Positions 33,049-46,237 of a stretch of DNA of 64,000 bases are shown in pieces. The position numbers and the translations under genes were made by a program. Source of the stretch: Eleusine coracana subsp. coracana (Eukaryota > Streptophyta > Magnoliopsida > Poales > Poaceae); the NCBI GenBank assembly GCA_032690845.1, contig CM064421.1, positions 43,142,963 through 43,206,962 on the forward strand, written 5' to 3'. Numbering within the stretch: the stretch's first letter is position 1; each line of letters starts with the position of its first letter. The notes under the pieces were generated by a model. That model made no database searches. It saw nothing but the letters and a program-made list of their open reading frames with translations, and was not told the origin of the DNA.

Positions 33049-36000
33049 ATGGCCTCCGGGCAGGACTCCTCCGGAACGACGCTGATGGATCTCATCACCT
33101 CGGATCCGTCGGCCGCCCCGACCTCCGGCTCCGGGGCGTCGTCGCAGCCGCCCTCCTCGGGCGGCGGCGGCGGCAGCGTCGGTTCTCTGCTCGGGAAGCC
33201 CACCGCGGCGCCGGCGGATCGCAAGTCTAAGAGGGGGACGCTGATGCAGATCCAGAACGAGACCATCTCGGCCGCCAAGGCGCTCAACCCCGTCAAGGCC
33301 TTGCCCCAGCGCAACAGGAAGAAGAAGGCTCGTACCCACCCATCTCGTACCCACCGTCCCGCCATTTCTGCTCTCTCTGTAGTCTCACCTTGTGGTATCT
33401 GCTCCTCGTGCAGCCCGTCTCGTACGCGCAGCTGGCGCGGAGCATCCATGAGCTTGCCGCGACGTGCGATCAGGTTCGTGCTGCTGTTTCTGTCGTATCG
33501 AATTGCGTGATGGGACCTTAGATCTGTTGCCTTCAGCTTCTCTTGTGCCCTCCATTTTGCAGAAAAGTTCCCAGAGGCAGCTCGTCAACAGCGTGTTCCC
33601 CAAGCTCGCTGTGTACAATTCTGTGGATCCTTCGGTTGCGCCATCTCTTCTAATGGTAAGTATCTCACTCTTCTACTTCGTTTCCTCTACAATGGCCTGG
33701 ATGTTGGATACACGCTTCAATTTTTTTGGAGCTGGAACTGATACTACTCACAGGAAATTAAATTATGACGGCTCCATAATGTGTGTTAACAGAATTTTGG
33801 TTACCTCGTTTCTCACCTTTGGATGTCTAAACCAGAGAAATTATGTAATGCTTAAATATTATTTGTTGTGCCAAAACGGCAAAACTTCACACAAAAAATA
33901 GACCATGGCAACCTTTTTTCCTTACATCGAGACAACTTCTGGTTTTGCAGCTCCATCAGCAATGTGAGGACAGGAATGTTCTACGCTATGTGTACTATTA
34001 TTTGGCCCGTATATTGTCAGATAATGGTTCCCAAGGTTTAAGTGCTGCTGGTGGCATACCCACACCGAATTGGGATGCTCTTGCGGACATTGATGCTGTG
34101 GGCGGAGTGACTCGAGCGGATGTTGTGCCCAAAATAGTTGATCAGCTTTCAGCAGAATCCTCCAGTGATGATGTTGAGTGTATGCCTTTTATCTTATCTC
34201 ATTCTAGATCAGATCTGTGATGTGCAAATCATTGTTCTGATCTTGCCTTTTTGCTATTGATAGAGCACCTAAATTGGCCCTCCCCCTTGTTGCACCCTTC
34301 TCAGTTGCCTATCTTTCATGCTTAGTTTCAAAATGCTAAGAACATAAACTCATTTTTTCCACCTTTGAAAATTGTTATCCCCCTGGGAATATTTTCTGTA
34401 GTGGATGATAATTTACATTCCTGACAAACATCATGCGCTGCATAAACACCATCTGATCAATATTTTGAAATACCTTACTTGCAATCAAGAATGCTAACAG
34501 CTGTACAATCCGGTTTTTTGTGCAAATAAGCATTTCACTGTACCATGATGTAAGGCTCAGCATGAATAAAACGTTCCAAGTAATTAATGTATCCAATCCT
34601 TTACGTTCTATTTCCATGGTAAATCATGTCTCTTGGTTCTTCATTTTTCTTAATGATGGATGCTGACCTTTGAAGTTCATGCGCGGAGACTTGCGGCTCT
34701 GAAGGCCCTCACCTCCTCATCCACTAGCAGCTCTGATATGATGGAAAAACTTTATGAAATTGTGTTTGGCATTTTGGAAAAGGTTGGTAATTCATAATGT
34801 CAGTTATGGTTTATATATTAAAATATGTCCCTCAAACTTTTACTGAACTCCTTTTCAGTTTCCTGCTCTTAGCTAAACTATGATATATCTGGATGTTTTC
34901 AGGTGGCAGATACTAAACAGAAACGAAAGAAAGGTATTTTTACGAAGCAAGGTGGTGATAAGGAGGTACTGTTTGATTAAGAACTTACATTTAATTTCCA
35001 TGCTGCTACCTGTTTGTATGTAGTATGCTTTTAACTATTCTCATTGTGTCTGAATGCCCAATGTTGACCTTGCTAATTACTCCCTCCATACTTCAAAAAG
35101 AAGTTGTTCTGGGTCTATAGCTGATTTTACAAAAGCAAGTTGTTTTCTCGAGAAACAAAAAAATATTGTAGTTATGGGAAATTGAACCAGCAACCTCATA
35201 GGCTGAGCACTTTTGCTACATAGTACTCCCTCTGTCCCTATATAATTGACGTTCTAGACGTTGGCACAGGAAACAAGACACTAAGAGTGGTACACTGGTA
35301 AGAGAGAGTTTTACTCTGCAGTCTCTGCTGCACTTATTAAACATCTGCATGAATCGGTGGGGGCTGCAATCATGGCGATAGTTGGACGCTGTTGCCTGCT
35401 GGAAAAGCTTGGGTAGAGGTGAGAACGGGTGGGAAACGAGTAAATGCATCACACTTTATTAGAGGTAGCACTGGCAGAGTTGTTTCAGACTTGCCTCGTT
35501 TTCCGAGAACATCAATTATTTCGGGAAAAAGATGAATGGCTAGAACGTCAATAAAATTGGGACGTTCCAATTTTATTGATTCGGCTAGTTCCAAGATGTC
35601 TTTAATAAGGACAGAGAGTAAAAATACCTTCTAATTAATGAGTCATTGGTATGCTAAATCATGTCCTAAACGACGACATTCTTTTGAAGTATGGAGGGAG
35701 TACAATAATTAGCAATACACTTAATGCTGCAGAATACTTGTAGCAGTTTTTTGAAATTATATGGCAAATATGATGACCCAACTTACATAGCCATTTCGTT
35801 ATGTTGTCAACTCAAAACTTGTGACACTTCTGATTTATCTTCATTTCGCAGTCTATCATACGTGGTAATTTGCAATATGCTTCTATGAGTGCACTCAGAA
35901 GGCTTCCACTTGATCCTGGTAATCCAGCATTCCTGCACCGAGCTGTCCAAGGGTGAGTATCACTATTAACTTTGTAAAGCTGATAATATTAATAAGTTTA

Positions 36001-39000
36001 TCTACACCTTAAAATTCTGCACCTATGTTTATTTTACAATGTCTCAACTGTGATTTTATTTTGTTTGGGAGCATTGTTTGTGATGTTTTTCTTTGGCCGT
36101 GTGTTGAGAAACGAATATTATCGTGACTCCTGAAATAGCTACTAAATTTGATTCATTTCTTCCTTACGTAATATTCCTGTCTTCAACGTGTCTAAATCAA
36201 CACTTGATCGATTATCTATCTTCTCCATGAAAACATTGATTTGTTTCTATGGAAAATATAGAGACATAGATTATGAAAACATTGATTTGTTTCATAATTC
36301 TTATTCTCACCTGGCTTGATACAACTGCAGGGTTGAATTTTCTGACCCAGTTGCAGTGAGGCATGCGTTATCAATAATCTCTGAAATTGCCGCGAAAGAT
36401 CCATACTCTGTTGCAATGGCATTGGGTTAGTTTCACTGTCTATACTGCTCATTTTATTTTGGTATGCAGAAAGACTAATGATTGATGCACTTAAACCAGC
36501 GATACCATAGTCAACTACAATAGAACTGCAGTCTTGATATTTGTTTTTCTATATTTACATTCTAATGAATCCTGTTTTCATATACACTTATTCATCAATC
36601 TCATGTATTGTTTAATATTATGCAGGCAAAAGTGCACAACCCGGTGGTATGCTTCCTTTACGTTCACCATTTTGTGATCATGTCTTCTTTTATCCCTTTT
36701 TGGATATTTAAATATGCTAGAAACTGATTTCTTGTTTGCGGTTATCTTTTCTTCTTGAGGAGAAAAACAAGCAATACAGTTCTACAAGTTTTTAAAATTA
36801 GAGCTATAAGAATCAAGATTGCTCATATATTTGTTCTTTTATGTACAAATAAGGGAGGCCAGTGGCTTGTGTTTATGCATACTTGACTATATGTTAGCTT
36901 ATACTTTTAACTATATGCTTATTAACCCACCTGCATGGAATATAAGTAACTGGAAACATAATTTCCTGTCAGTTACAGCTGTATTACTTTCTCAAAATAG
37001 TAACAGGAGCATTGTTGTTAATTGGACATTATCTGATTATTGTAAGCACTTCTACCGTTGCTTGTTCCTCCCATTTGACCAAAAGAGCTTTACATGATGT
37101 TGTACACAATTGATCCCTTCGAGCTTCGTCTTTTTGATTATGTAACGACTTTCATCTTTCTGTTTTGATTTGCTTATTCATGCACATATTTTTTTGTTTA
37201 CCAAACTGAAACAGGAGCTCTTCAAGACATTCTTCATTTACATGATGTTCTTGCCAGGGTCTACCTCGCAAAGTTGTGTCATTCAATATCTAGGGCACGT
37301 GTTTTGGATCGTAAGTGCATTGTCTAGATCCCTGCTTTGTAATATCAAAGTGCTCGCATTTGATTATGGTTCTGACATATATAATTTATGCAGAGAGGCC
37401 TGACATAAAATCTCAATATAGTTCCCTCCTTTATCAACTTCTTCTGGATCCCAGTGACAGGGTCTGTTTTGAAGCTATACATTGTGTTTTGGGGAAAGTT
37501 GACAACTCAGAAAGGTAGCTGGGATGTGGAGGACTGGAGACATAGAGTTGTACTTTCAACAGCCCAATTGTAAAAATATATTAATTTTACTGTATCTTGC
37601 AGCACGGAGGACAGAGCTGGCGGATGGATTCGTTTGACAAGAGAGATTCTTAAATTGCCTGAGGCCCCATCTGTAGCATCCAAGGGTGTTCTGTCAAAAT
37701 CTAGTGAAAAATCTTCGAAAGCAAGGCGTCCTCAGCCTCTGATCAAACTAGTAATGAGGAGGTTTGTGATATCTTTCTATGACTGCACAAGGGGTTGATC
37801 TTCACAGTTCCTTAATGCAGCCCCTGATTCCCAGATGCTTATTATTTGTTTCTTATTTGCAGATTAGAGAGCTCTTTTCGTAGCTTCTCTCGTCCGGTTC
37901 TTCATGCTGCTGCAAGAGTAGTTCAGGAAATGGGCAAAAGTAGAGCAGCTGCTTATGCTTTAGGCGCTTATGATGAGGGGGCCACTCTTCAAGCTTACTC
38001 AGATAATGCTGAATCTCTTGATTCTGATCTTGAGAATCCAATGGCTGAAGGTATGGACGCATTGACACAATTTTGTGCTAATTAAAACTCTCACAACTGT
38101 TTCACATATCTATTTTCGATTCGGTTGGCTATACAACTATCATTTGTGTTTCTTTGAGATTAAACCAAACTACAATAGTAGCTCTTAAGCATATTAATTT
38201 AATTGTTTTTCATCAAACAGAGGGTCTTGATCTTATGCTTAATACGAAAATCGTATCATAATGAAACATGACTGATTTTCCCACATTTATGCTGCAGGTA
38301 CCCGGAAGCCTAATCCACTGTCCAATGGCCACGGTGGAATGGACACAATAGCAGGATTATTAGCATCACTGATGGAAGTTGTACGGACAACGGTAGCATG
38401 CGAGTGTGTATATGTTCGAGCAATGGTCATCAAAGCTTTGATATGGATGCAAAATCCACATGAGTCTTTTGAAGAGCTAAAATCTATTATTGCATGTGAG
38501 CTGTCTGACCCAGCTTGGCCTTCCTCTCTCCTGAATGATGTCCTACTAACCTTACATGCTAGGTTCAAGGTATTCAATTTTTGTTGCACTTAATTTTACT
38601 TCTGTCCATTATTTTTTTCTATTTTCTATTTGCGTTCCCATTAGCTATATTGTTTAATGTTTTTGATGCTCGTGCAGTTCATTTTGATTAGAATTAATAT
38701 GTTCCCCGTTACCTGATTTCATGATATACTGGTTTGTTCTTACATGATAGGCAACCCCCGATATGGCTGTGACTCTGCTTGAGATTGCCAGAATTTTTGC
38801 AACTAAAGTTCCTGGAAAGATTGATGCTGATGTTTTACAACTGTTGTGGAAGGTAAACCTTTTTCTTTTTGTAGTTACAAATATTATATTGAACCACCAA
38901 GGCTCACCTGATAAAAGGGCGGCCCTTTATAGCTGATATGCTAAGCTGCAAGTGCTCACACATACACATATAGCACAAAGGTAAATTATGCCTTTTCAGA

Positions 39001-42000
39001 CATGCCTTGTAGGAGCAGGACCTGATGGGAAGCATACAGCCTTGGAAGCTGTGACTATAGTCCTTGATTTGCCACCACCTCAGCCAGGTTCAATGTCCGG
39101 ACTAACGTCAGTTGATATGGTATCCGCCTCTGATCCGAAATCTGCAATGGCACTCCAAAGATTAGTTCAAGCCGCTGTAAGAATAATATTTCCACTTGGT
39201 TAATTTATTCATTTGGCTTGGGCCTTGATACAATATCATACTGATGTTTGGTCCTTATCAGGTTTGGTTTCTAGGAGAGAACGCAAATTATGCTGCATCT
39301 GAGTATGCCTGGGAGTCTGCAACGCCTCCTGGTACAGCACTAATGATGCTGGATGCTGATAAAATGGTTGCTGCTGCAAGCTCCCGTAATCCTACACTTG
39401 CTAGCGCTCTGACAAGGCTCCAAAGGTGTGCATTTAGTGGCAGCTGGGAGGTAGGTCCTTTGCAAATGACAATCCCTTTACTTTATGTTTTTGAAGCACT
39501 TGGCAATGTTAGGGTAAGATGCCATATGGTATCATTTTCAGTGCCTTTATGTTTGTCTTATTTTTACTCGTTACCTTGTATGTAGATCCGCATTGCTGCT
39601 GTCCAAGCCCTGACTACCATTGCAATAAGGTCTGGTGAACCTTATAGGTTGCAGATATATGAATTTCTTCATGCTTTGGCTCTTGGGGGCGTGCAATCAA
39701 ACTTTTCAGAATTGCAACTAAGTAATGGTGAAAACCAAGGTGCTAGTGGTACTGGTCTTGGATCTTTAATAAGCCCAATGCTCAAGGTCCTCGACGAAAT
39801 GTATAGAGCTCAAGATGATCTTGCTAGGTATGTTTGCCAGTAACTTTGCTCATGGCTACTGGAGAATAGTCCTGACATGACTGCTTTGTGTTAAATATGT
39901 TCGCAGAGATATTCGTCAGCATGATAATAGCAAACAGGAATGGAACGATGAGGAACTTAAGAAGCTTTATGAAACCCATGAGAGGCTGCTTGATTTTGTT
40001 TCTTTATTCTGTTTTGTTCCAAGGGCCAAATACTTGCCTTTAGGTCCTACCAGGTATGACTATTGTTCGTCAGTCATCTTGTAGAAAAAAATATGGTGAC
40101 TTGAAATTTTACTTCATTGCTAAAAATGCATAAGAATTAAAATTGTTCGTTTCCCAGTCACCACTGCTTGCTATCTTCAGTGATGTCTTGAACATTGAGC
40201 CGTACAATAGAATGAGGTCCAGACCTGCCTGATGTCTGAATCACATGGTTGATGTTATGCAGTTAGATGTGGTGTTTGGCCACTGACGATCACTGGCTCT
40301 GGCCCATGTTGAGTGTACTATAATTTCAGGGAAAAATTTCCTTCTTGAAGCTAAACTACCAGCTTTAACAGTTTTCCTTGTAATTCTACGGTGTTTGTTT
40401 TGCAAAATATTTGCAGGTCTGACAGAGTTGTACGATATTTGTTCTTATTTATCATAGCCGTCAAGCAAATAGTTTGATGGCAGCTAGCCTTCCATCATAA
40501 GCTTAATTTTGTAGTATCCAATGAGTTGTAGCTGTGTTATACTTAATAAGTACAAATGGATGTCTGCCTTTATTTATGTCATTGCTGGGATGCAGCATTG
40601 TGTAATTATCATGTCCTGACTCGGAGTATGTTGAATTGTGTTGACAGCGCTAAACTTATTGAGATTTACCGCAACCGTCATAACATAAGTGCATCTGGTG
40701 GTCTAAGTGATCCTGCTGTTGCTACTGGCATATCTGACCTTATGTATGAGTCGAAAGAAGCACAAAAGGAGACAGGTACCATGCAGTCCAGAATTGACCC
40801 TGATCTGGCAATGGCCTGGGCAGCAGGTTTGGAAGATGATGTTTGGGCAAACAACGCACCAGCTGTGGATAAAGTAAGTTTGTCATGTTCTGTTAATTAT
40901 TTCTTTTATATATCTGCTTCATATTTGTTCAAGTAAAGGACCTGTTATTTCTGGAGGAAGATGACTTTTTTTCCATTCCACATCAATATCCTGTTTTCTT
41001 ATTGGATGCCCTTTGAAAATGATGTGTTTTCTTTTTAAAAAAATCTTAAGCCTATTTGATCTATGATAGGTAAAGGACTTCCTTGCTGGTGCTGGAACTG
41101 ATGCTCCTGATGTGGATGATGAGGAGTACATGAACTCTAGGCCGTCGGTTGGATATGATGATATGTGGGCAAAGACAATTCTTGAAACATATGATGCCGA
41201 GGTAAGTGTTACAATAGGCACTTATGATACTTGACTTAATACACTTCATGAATGTGTACAAATAAGCAGACATTGTTTCGTATTTGTTGCAGGAAGATGA
41301 TGGTAGGTACTCTGGTGGGTCCTCTCCTGATTCAACTGGTTCTGTTGAAACCTCAATTTCATCCCATTTTGGGGGTATGAACTATCCATCACTGTTTAGT
41401 TCAAAACCATCCAGTTATGGAGCTTCACAACAGACGGTAATTTTTGCTTCATCCAAAATGCTGCTATGTTATTTCCGTTTTATGTGAGTAGGTGGGGTGG
41501 CTAGATTGCAGCATCTGCTTACCAGCGCTGCTGTTGAGTTTGGATAAGGCAGATATTGCACTGGTAGAACTTTTACCATTTCACAAAAAGTTTATGATTC
41601 CTGTAGCCTGATATTTGGTTTGATTTTTCTTCAGATTCGTGAAGAACCACCATCATATTCAACATCAGTATTACAGAAGCGTGAGTCATTCGAAAATCCC
41701 CTCTCTGGGCGTGACGGACGAAGTTTTGGATCCAACGAGGATGAAGATAAGAGTTCTGGGAACCCCCAGTCTGGGAAAGCATTGTATGACTTCACAGCAG
41801 GCGGTGATGATGAGGTAGGAGGGCTGTAATTCCTGTTTTGGTTGTTTCTCATAACTCTTGAAATTCAGTGCTTCCAATGTTCAGAGTTATTATTACATGT
41901 CTTTATTTGCACAAAAGGCCTAGTAGAAAATGGATGTCAAAATAACTCTTAAATTTATGGGAAAGTACAGTGACACATATAAAATGTTTTCAGCTGAGTT

Positions 42001-42211
42001 TAACCACGGGAGAAGAAGTGGAGATCCAGTATGAGGTTGATGGTTGGTATTATGTAAGTCCCTGCCCCCATTGATTCCACTCGTTCTCTCATTGATAGTG
42101 AAAACATTTTAATATTGGTGGCCTTTTCTATTTTCTCAGGTGAAGAAAAAGAGGCCTGGAAGGGATGGAAAGATGGCAGGTTTGGTTCCTGTTTTGTATG
42201 TGAGCTCGTGA
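33049..42211 (+). CDS. TASH3: TPLATE complex subunit TASH3 (SH3 domain protein)
   Basis: Twenty-five exons join in phase to 1184 residues: 33049-33327, 33414-33473, 33563-33655, 33951-34179, 34676-34782, 34903-34965, 35852-35952, 36331-36425, 36626-36646, 37215-37310, 37394-37514, 37603-37761, 37863-38050, 38298-38569, 38751-38852, 39000-39176, 39262-39450, 39586-39827, 39907-40053, 40648-40873, 41070-41201, 41293-41436, 41635-41814, 41994-42053 and 42140-42211. The N-terminus is disordered. A long alpha-solenoid resembling adaptin large chains follows, including SYAQLARSIHELA and TPNWDALADIDA. A C-terminal SH3 domain begins ALYDFTAGGDDELSL. TASH3 is a subunit of the plant endocytic TPLATE adaptor complex at the plasma membrane. 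Exon 9 is only 21 bases. Intron 1 appears to start with GC (AAGAAG|gctcgt). Intron 6 holds nested MITEs. Confidence 0.93.
35080..35700. mobile_element. Stowaway-type MITE, outer copy, in TASH3 intron 6
   Basis: CTCCCTCCATACTTCAAAAAG at the left end and the inverted CTTTTGAAGTATGGAGGGAG at the right end are matching termini. TA lies on both sides (35078-35079 and 35701-35702), as for Tc1/mariner-derived Stowaway MITEs. The element was split by a second MITE. Between its left end and that inner insertion, a stretch near 35176-35210 reads on the minus strand like tRNA-related sequence (GGTTCAATTTCC). Confidence 0.85.
35226..35618. mobile_element. Stowaway-type MITE, inner copy, nested in the outer one
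   Basis: CTCCCTCTGTCCCTATATAA at the left and TTAATAAGGACAGAGAG at the right are inverted ends. TA lies on both sides (35224-35225 and 35619-35620). A second inverted pair, GACGTTCTAGACG and CTAGAACGTC, lies inside. It interrupts the outer MITE, so it inserted later. Confidence 0.8.
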
Positions 42212-43521
42212 GAATAGCATGGCATCTTGTTCTACTTTTACAAGATATTGGAGTGAATGAGCTTAAGAATGGCACAGAAAATCTTTTTGAGCCCCTAACT
42301 TTATAGGCCAGAGGCCTCGCGGAAGGCTGATGCATCGATGCTGCAACATTGTTGGGGCCAATTTACGTGCTGTGCTGATTTGTTTGTACAGATATCACGT
42401 GTTCATTTAGTTGATTGTTTTTGTTGAGGTCATTTGTTTTAGAGGTTAACCATGCCATCTGTGTCATTCTGCTCCATCAGCCCTATTGGAAGAAGGCAGT
42501 CGCCCGTCTTATGTTGTGCACTGTATCATAGTAGAGCCATATCAATTTTTTTCCCAACCTCCTGGTCTTGTGTATGTTTTGATTCTAGTAAGCAGCCTTG
42601 TATGTAGATTTTGTTCCCAGGGGTATGGAACATGTACCATAGCAATACATGAAGCATTTTTTTTTATAAAAAAAACTTTGTTTGAGGCGATCAAAATCAT
42701 AAATTTGCTCAACACATTGTTGAACTGAAGTTTGGGAGAATACTACTGCATATCGATACTGATTGTGTTGCCTGTACAAAAGAAATATGGAGCAAGTATA
42801 TCCAATTATCAACTGACTAGCTTTCCGTCTATGTACGCTCTGTGCTTCTGAGTTCTTGCCCTCGTCTGTATCATCTCCCTTCGGAGATATCGCCCGGTCG
42901 GTTAGACGTCGTGTGTCCTTGGGATGGAGACAGCTGTTGCGATCCTCAGTTTCAACGAGCATTAACGATCATTGCTCTAGGCGGAAGCTGCAATAATCCG
43001 CCTGTCCCGACCAACTTTTTTGTTTTTGTATACATTTGGATGTTGTGTAAAATAATTCATTCTGTGCAAAGGTTGTCTCCTAATAAGGTACTATAATATC
43101 TGTGAGTGTCTAATTTTGAATCGATTGAAAATAGAAGCTCTTTTCAATTAATGTTTTTAGCCTTTAGATTTAAATCTAATGGATAAAAAAAAAATTATAG
43201 TCTATATATAACACTAATTAATATAAATAATTTTATATATAGATAAATAACAAAAAAATAATAAAATAAAAGAATATATACACAGCCATCGATTGAAAGG
43301 AAAGTTACTTTTCAATTGAAAAGTAGTATTATCGATAATATGTTGATCAGTAAACAACGTTTCACTTTTGTCTCCTGCGGCATCTGCGACGGAATAAAGC
43401 AGCACCCAATGAGGGAAGCAGTAGGTATATGTTCACGTCTCACCAGCGCACATCGCACAGGGCCGGTGAGGGAAGCCAGTCGCAACTCGCAAGAGCGAGA
43501 AAAGCAACCGCGACACGCGCG
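42212..43521. other. 3' flank of TASH3 and spacer
   Basis: Likely TASH3 3' untranslated sequence is followed by spacer. Near 43110-43145 and 43288-43320 the motif ATCGATTGAAA followed by TTTTCAATT occurs twice around an AT-rich core, possibly a small decayed MITE. No gene was recognised. Confidence 0.4.
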
Positions 43522-43914
43522 ATGGGGAGGAGAAGCGGCGGCGAGGCGGCGGCGGGGAGGAGGGAGTTCGGTGCCATGGACGAGTTCTGGGGCTTCTACC
43601 TGAGCCAGCACTCCAAGCCGGCAACGCGGCGGTGGCACTTCCTCGGCACGCTGGCCTCCCTCGTTTGCGTGGTTCTCGCGGCCGCCACGGGCCGCGCCGC
43701 GCTCCTCCTCGCGGCGCCGGCGGTCGGGTACGGCATGGCGTGGTACAGCCACTTCTTCGTGGAGGGCAACCGCCCGGCCACGTTCGGGCACCCCGTGTGG
43801 TCCTTCATCTGCGACCACCGCATGTTCGTGCTCATCCTCACCGGCGGTATCGACGCCGAGCTCGCCCGCTTCGGTGTGACTCACGCGGCGTCGGCCTCTG
43901 CTCACCGAGATTGA
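43522..43914 (+). CDS. Mpo1-like protein (DUF962)
   Basis: A single exon of 130 codons. After a short Gly/Arg-rich N-terminus the DUF962 signature appears: FWGFYLSQHSKPATRRWHF, two hydrophobic segments (about residues 43-60 and 60-75), then WYSHFFVEGNRPATFGHP. Conserved histidines at residues 30, 39, 77 and 90 fit the Mpo1 family, whose yeast member is an iron-dependent dioxygenase that shortens 2-hydroxy fatty acids in the ER membrane. This protein is shorter than yeast Mpo1, so the function is inferred by family only. A second in-frame ATG at 43576, right before the domain, is a possible alternative start. Confidence 0.8.
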   Translation: MGRRSGGEAAAGRREFGAMDEFWGFYLSQHSKPATRRWHFLGTLASLVCVVLAAATGRAALLLAAPAVGYGMAWYSHFFVEGNRPATFGHPVWSFICDHRMFVLILTGGIDAELARFGVTHAASASAHRD

Positions 43915-44277
43915 CCCGGCTCTTCCTTCGTCGCCTCTGCTCACCAGGGAGCAGTTCGTGGTGATATCAGTACAAATAATCACGCCAGCGCGTACATGTA
44001 TCCATATACAGAAATTATCCAGTTCGATGTGTTCTCCTGCTTTCAGTTATCGCTCCGATCTCATATTTCGGTCATCTGTTTGCTGACAAGCTAATCCAGA
44101 TTCTGAATTGGGCACCATAGAAACATTTTTTCTCTCTCTTTATTTCCTCCACTTGACAGAAAATAGATTTACAATACTCAGGATATGATAAGATACATGT
44201 GCCCATAATCCGAGAATAGACAGTATTTTTTTTTATTTGCCGGTGGAGGCGGATGTCTGATGTCCGAAGAATATCAT
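43915..44277. other. Convergent 3' flanks
   Basis: Untranslated and spacer sequence between the convergent Mpo1-like and MEE59-like genes. No feature seen. Confidence 0.4.
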
Positions 44278-45158
44278 TCAGCTGTCGCTTCTGCCGGGCT
44301 TGTCTGAGGTCGGATACACCTGAAGTATGAATAAGCTACTTGAGGTCACCGATGAGCTCTTGGAACAAAATTTATACATAGTATTTGCTTCATGATCGAA
44401 CACAGAAATACCAACGCAAACATAAAGTGATGACCCGGCAAGAATCTGTCCTACCGTGTCAGCCGACGGGATCCACTCGTTTGTCGCGGGGTTCCCCTTG
44501 CAAGAAGCATGGCGCTCTGTTCCGTCTCGGTCTTCATGGAGCTCGAACGAGCCGCCGTTGGATTTGTCCATCTGGATGAAGCCTGTTCCGGTCTGCTCTC
44601 GTGGGACAGGCACAGCCAATCATCACAGATTCATTCACATGTTAAGTAAACATCCGGTGTCGAACATCATGCATATACTCGTATGTAGAAAGAGTAGGAA
44701 AGAGCAAATATAAGCAGGTGAGCAGTGACCGTGTGGTGCTGCTTGCCGACGCAGCCGAGATCCTTGTAGTACTCCGTCTCCACGAACTCCTCGCTCGTCT
44801 TGCCGCCCTCGTACACCAGCTTCTGAAAAGAAACAACAACCGGCACGTCACAAACAAGCTGCTCGCTCGCTCGCTGTCCAGGCATTTGAATGAAGCACAG
44901 GCGTGCAGGGGATCGATGAGGGGAAGGGTGCGAAAGCGAGACCTCGGTCTGCGCTTCGAGCTCCTGAAACTTGTCCAGCTCGGGGTGGGAGTTGTCCGGG
45001 ACGAGCGCGTCGGCGTAGACGGCGGAGTGGTCGCTGCGGGAGGGCTTGGTGTGCCGCTTGGGCGCCGCGCCGTCGAAGTAGCCCCGCACCTCGGCCTCCC
45101 GCGCGGCCTCGGCCTCGGGAGAGAGGCGCGCGTCGCTCCGGTCCGGCCTCGCCGCCAT
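44278..45158 (-). CDS. MEE59-like small protein
   Basis: Four exons on the minus strand (45158-44943, 44822-44730, 44592-44455, 44319-44278) encode 162 hydrophilic residues with no membrane segment or signal peptide. The segments HTKPSRSDHSAVYADA, EFVETEYYKDLGCV and KQHHTTGTGFI, together with ATNEWIPS near the end, resemble the plant-specific family around Arabidopsis MEE59 (maternal effect embryo arrest 59). Its molecular role is unknown. Alternatively it may be any of the short, probably disordered, plant-specific proteins with this motif set. All three introns are GT-AG and phase 0. It is divergent from the OTU gene, with about 1 kb between the start codons. Confidence 0.72.
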
Positions 45159-46237
45159 ATCTCGATCGCGTGCCCGATTTATCCACCCGATCAGATCACA
45201 CGGCGTTCGTTGCAAATAACTCCTTCGTTTTGCACTTGATGATGAAAATGTCGAGAGCGCCCGTGCTATTATGGCGCGCGGGGAGAGAAGACAGTGCGAT
45301 GATGGCGCTGTGTGGGCGCGGGTGGCCGACGAGATATTTGTGACGACAAAATATCTGCAGGAGGTAGGTCGCCGCACGCGGGCCTAACGGCAAGTGGACC
45401 GTGGTGACAGGTCAAGAATGTTGCGGGTTGCCTGCCGCGGTACAAGTACTACCGAACTACAGCTGCACGCACAGCACAGAGGATCGAAAACCGGCGGCAC
45501 GGCGAGGTTTATTTTGTACTAAACTCGATCACCGGATCACGCTCTGTTTTCAAGCTTTTGCGAGTGTGAGATTTGACTACAAACAATCAGTCACGCTAAC
45601 CGCGCGCGGGTATATTGTGTGGAGATTACAGATTAGTTCACGGTGATCGCAACTAGCAACTGACCGCTGCGTCGCGTCGCTGCGACATCTCCACGACATT
45701 CTACCCAAGTACCGTTGACTTCGTTGCAGGCCGTGGGCCGCCCGACGGACCTGACTGCTCTGTTGCATTCTGGGCCCCCGTACGGTCACCAGAAAGCCCA
45801 TATGTGCCTTCCCGTGGCCTATTTTCTTTGTGGACCTGGCCCGGGAAGCTCACCGCCGCAACGCTCCGAAAGCCGGCCACATCCTCTCCCCTTCTTCAAC
45901 CGTCCACTCCTGGGGAGAGAGCGTGTGTTCTCACCAGATTGCAGCAGAATGGCGGCAGCGGCGCGGCCATCTAACTGTTGGTACCTCCTGTCCTTGCCCG
46001 CCGGGTGTTTCCTGTACCCTATGCCCTCTTGATTCCCGCGCATATCTTTGATTCGGTGGTGGGTCGTCGCAGCCACTCTTCTGGCGCGGCTCAGGGACGG
46101 CACGGCCAGGTTCGAGCTCCTCGAGGAATCCGCGCCCGCGCCTGCGCCCACGCCGGCGTATCCGTCCTGGCCCCACCTCCACTGCTTCGCAAGGATTGCC
46201 CCGTCGCTGTACGTCTGTGTCTTCTTCCCTAAACTCT
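45159..46237. promoter_or_regulatory. Intergenic region between divergent MEE59-like and OTU genes
   Basis: The region holds the upstream sequences of both genes. Several TGGGCC/GGCCCA-type motifs (for example near 45733, 45771 and 45797) are clustered around 45730-45840, as in many housekeeping plant promoters. GC-rich open frames in 45900-46230 are probably leader sequence of the OTU gene. Confidence 0.45.

Noticed and set aside
32376..33230. A 284-codon open frame running from the Mutator-like core into TASH3
   Set aside because: The frame is open only because the sequence is GC-rich and repetitive; it overlaps TASH3 exon 1 in another frame and has no recognisable domain.
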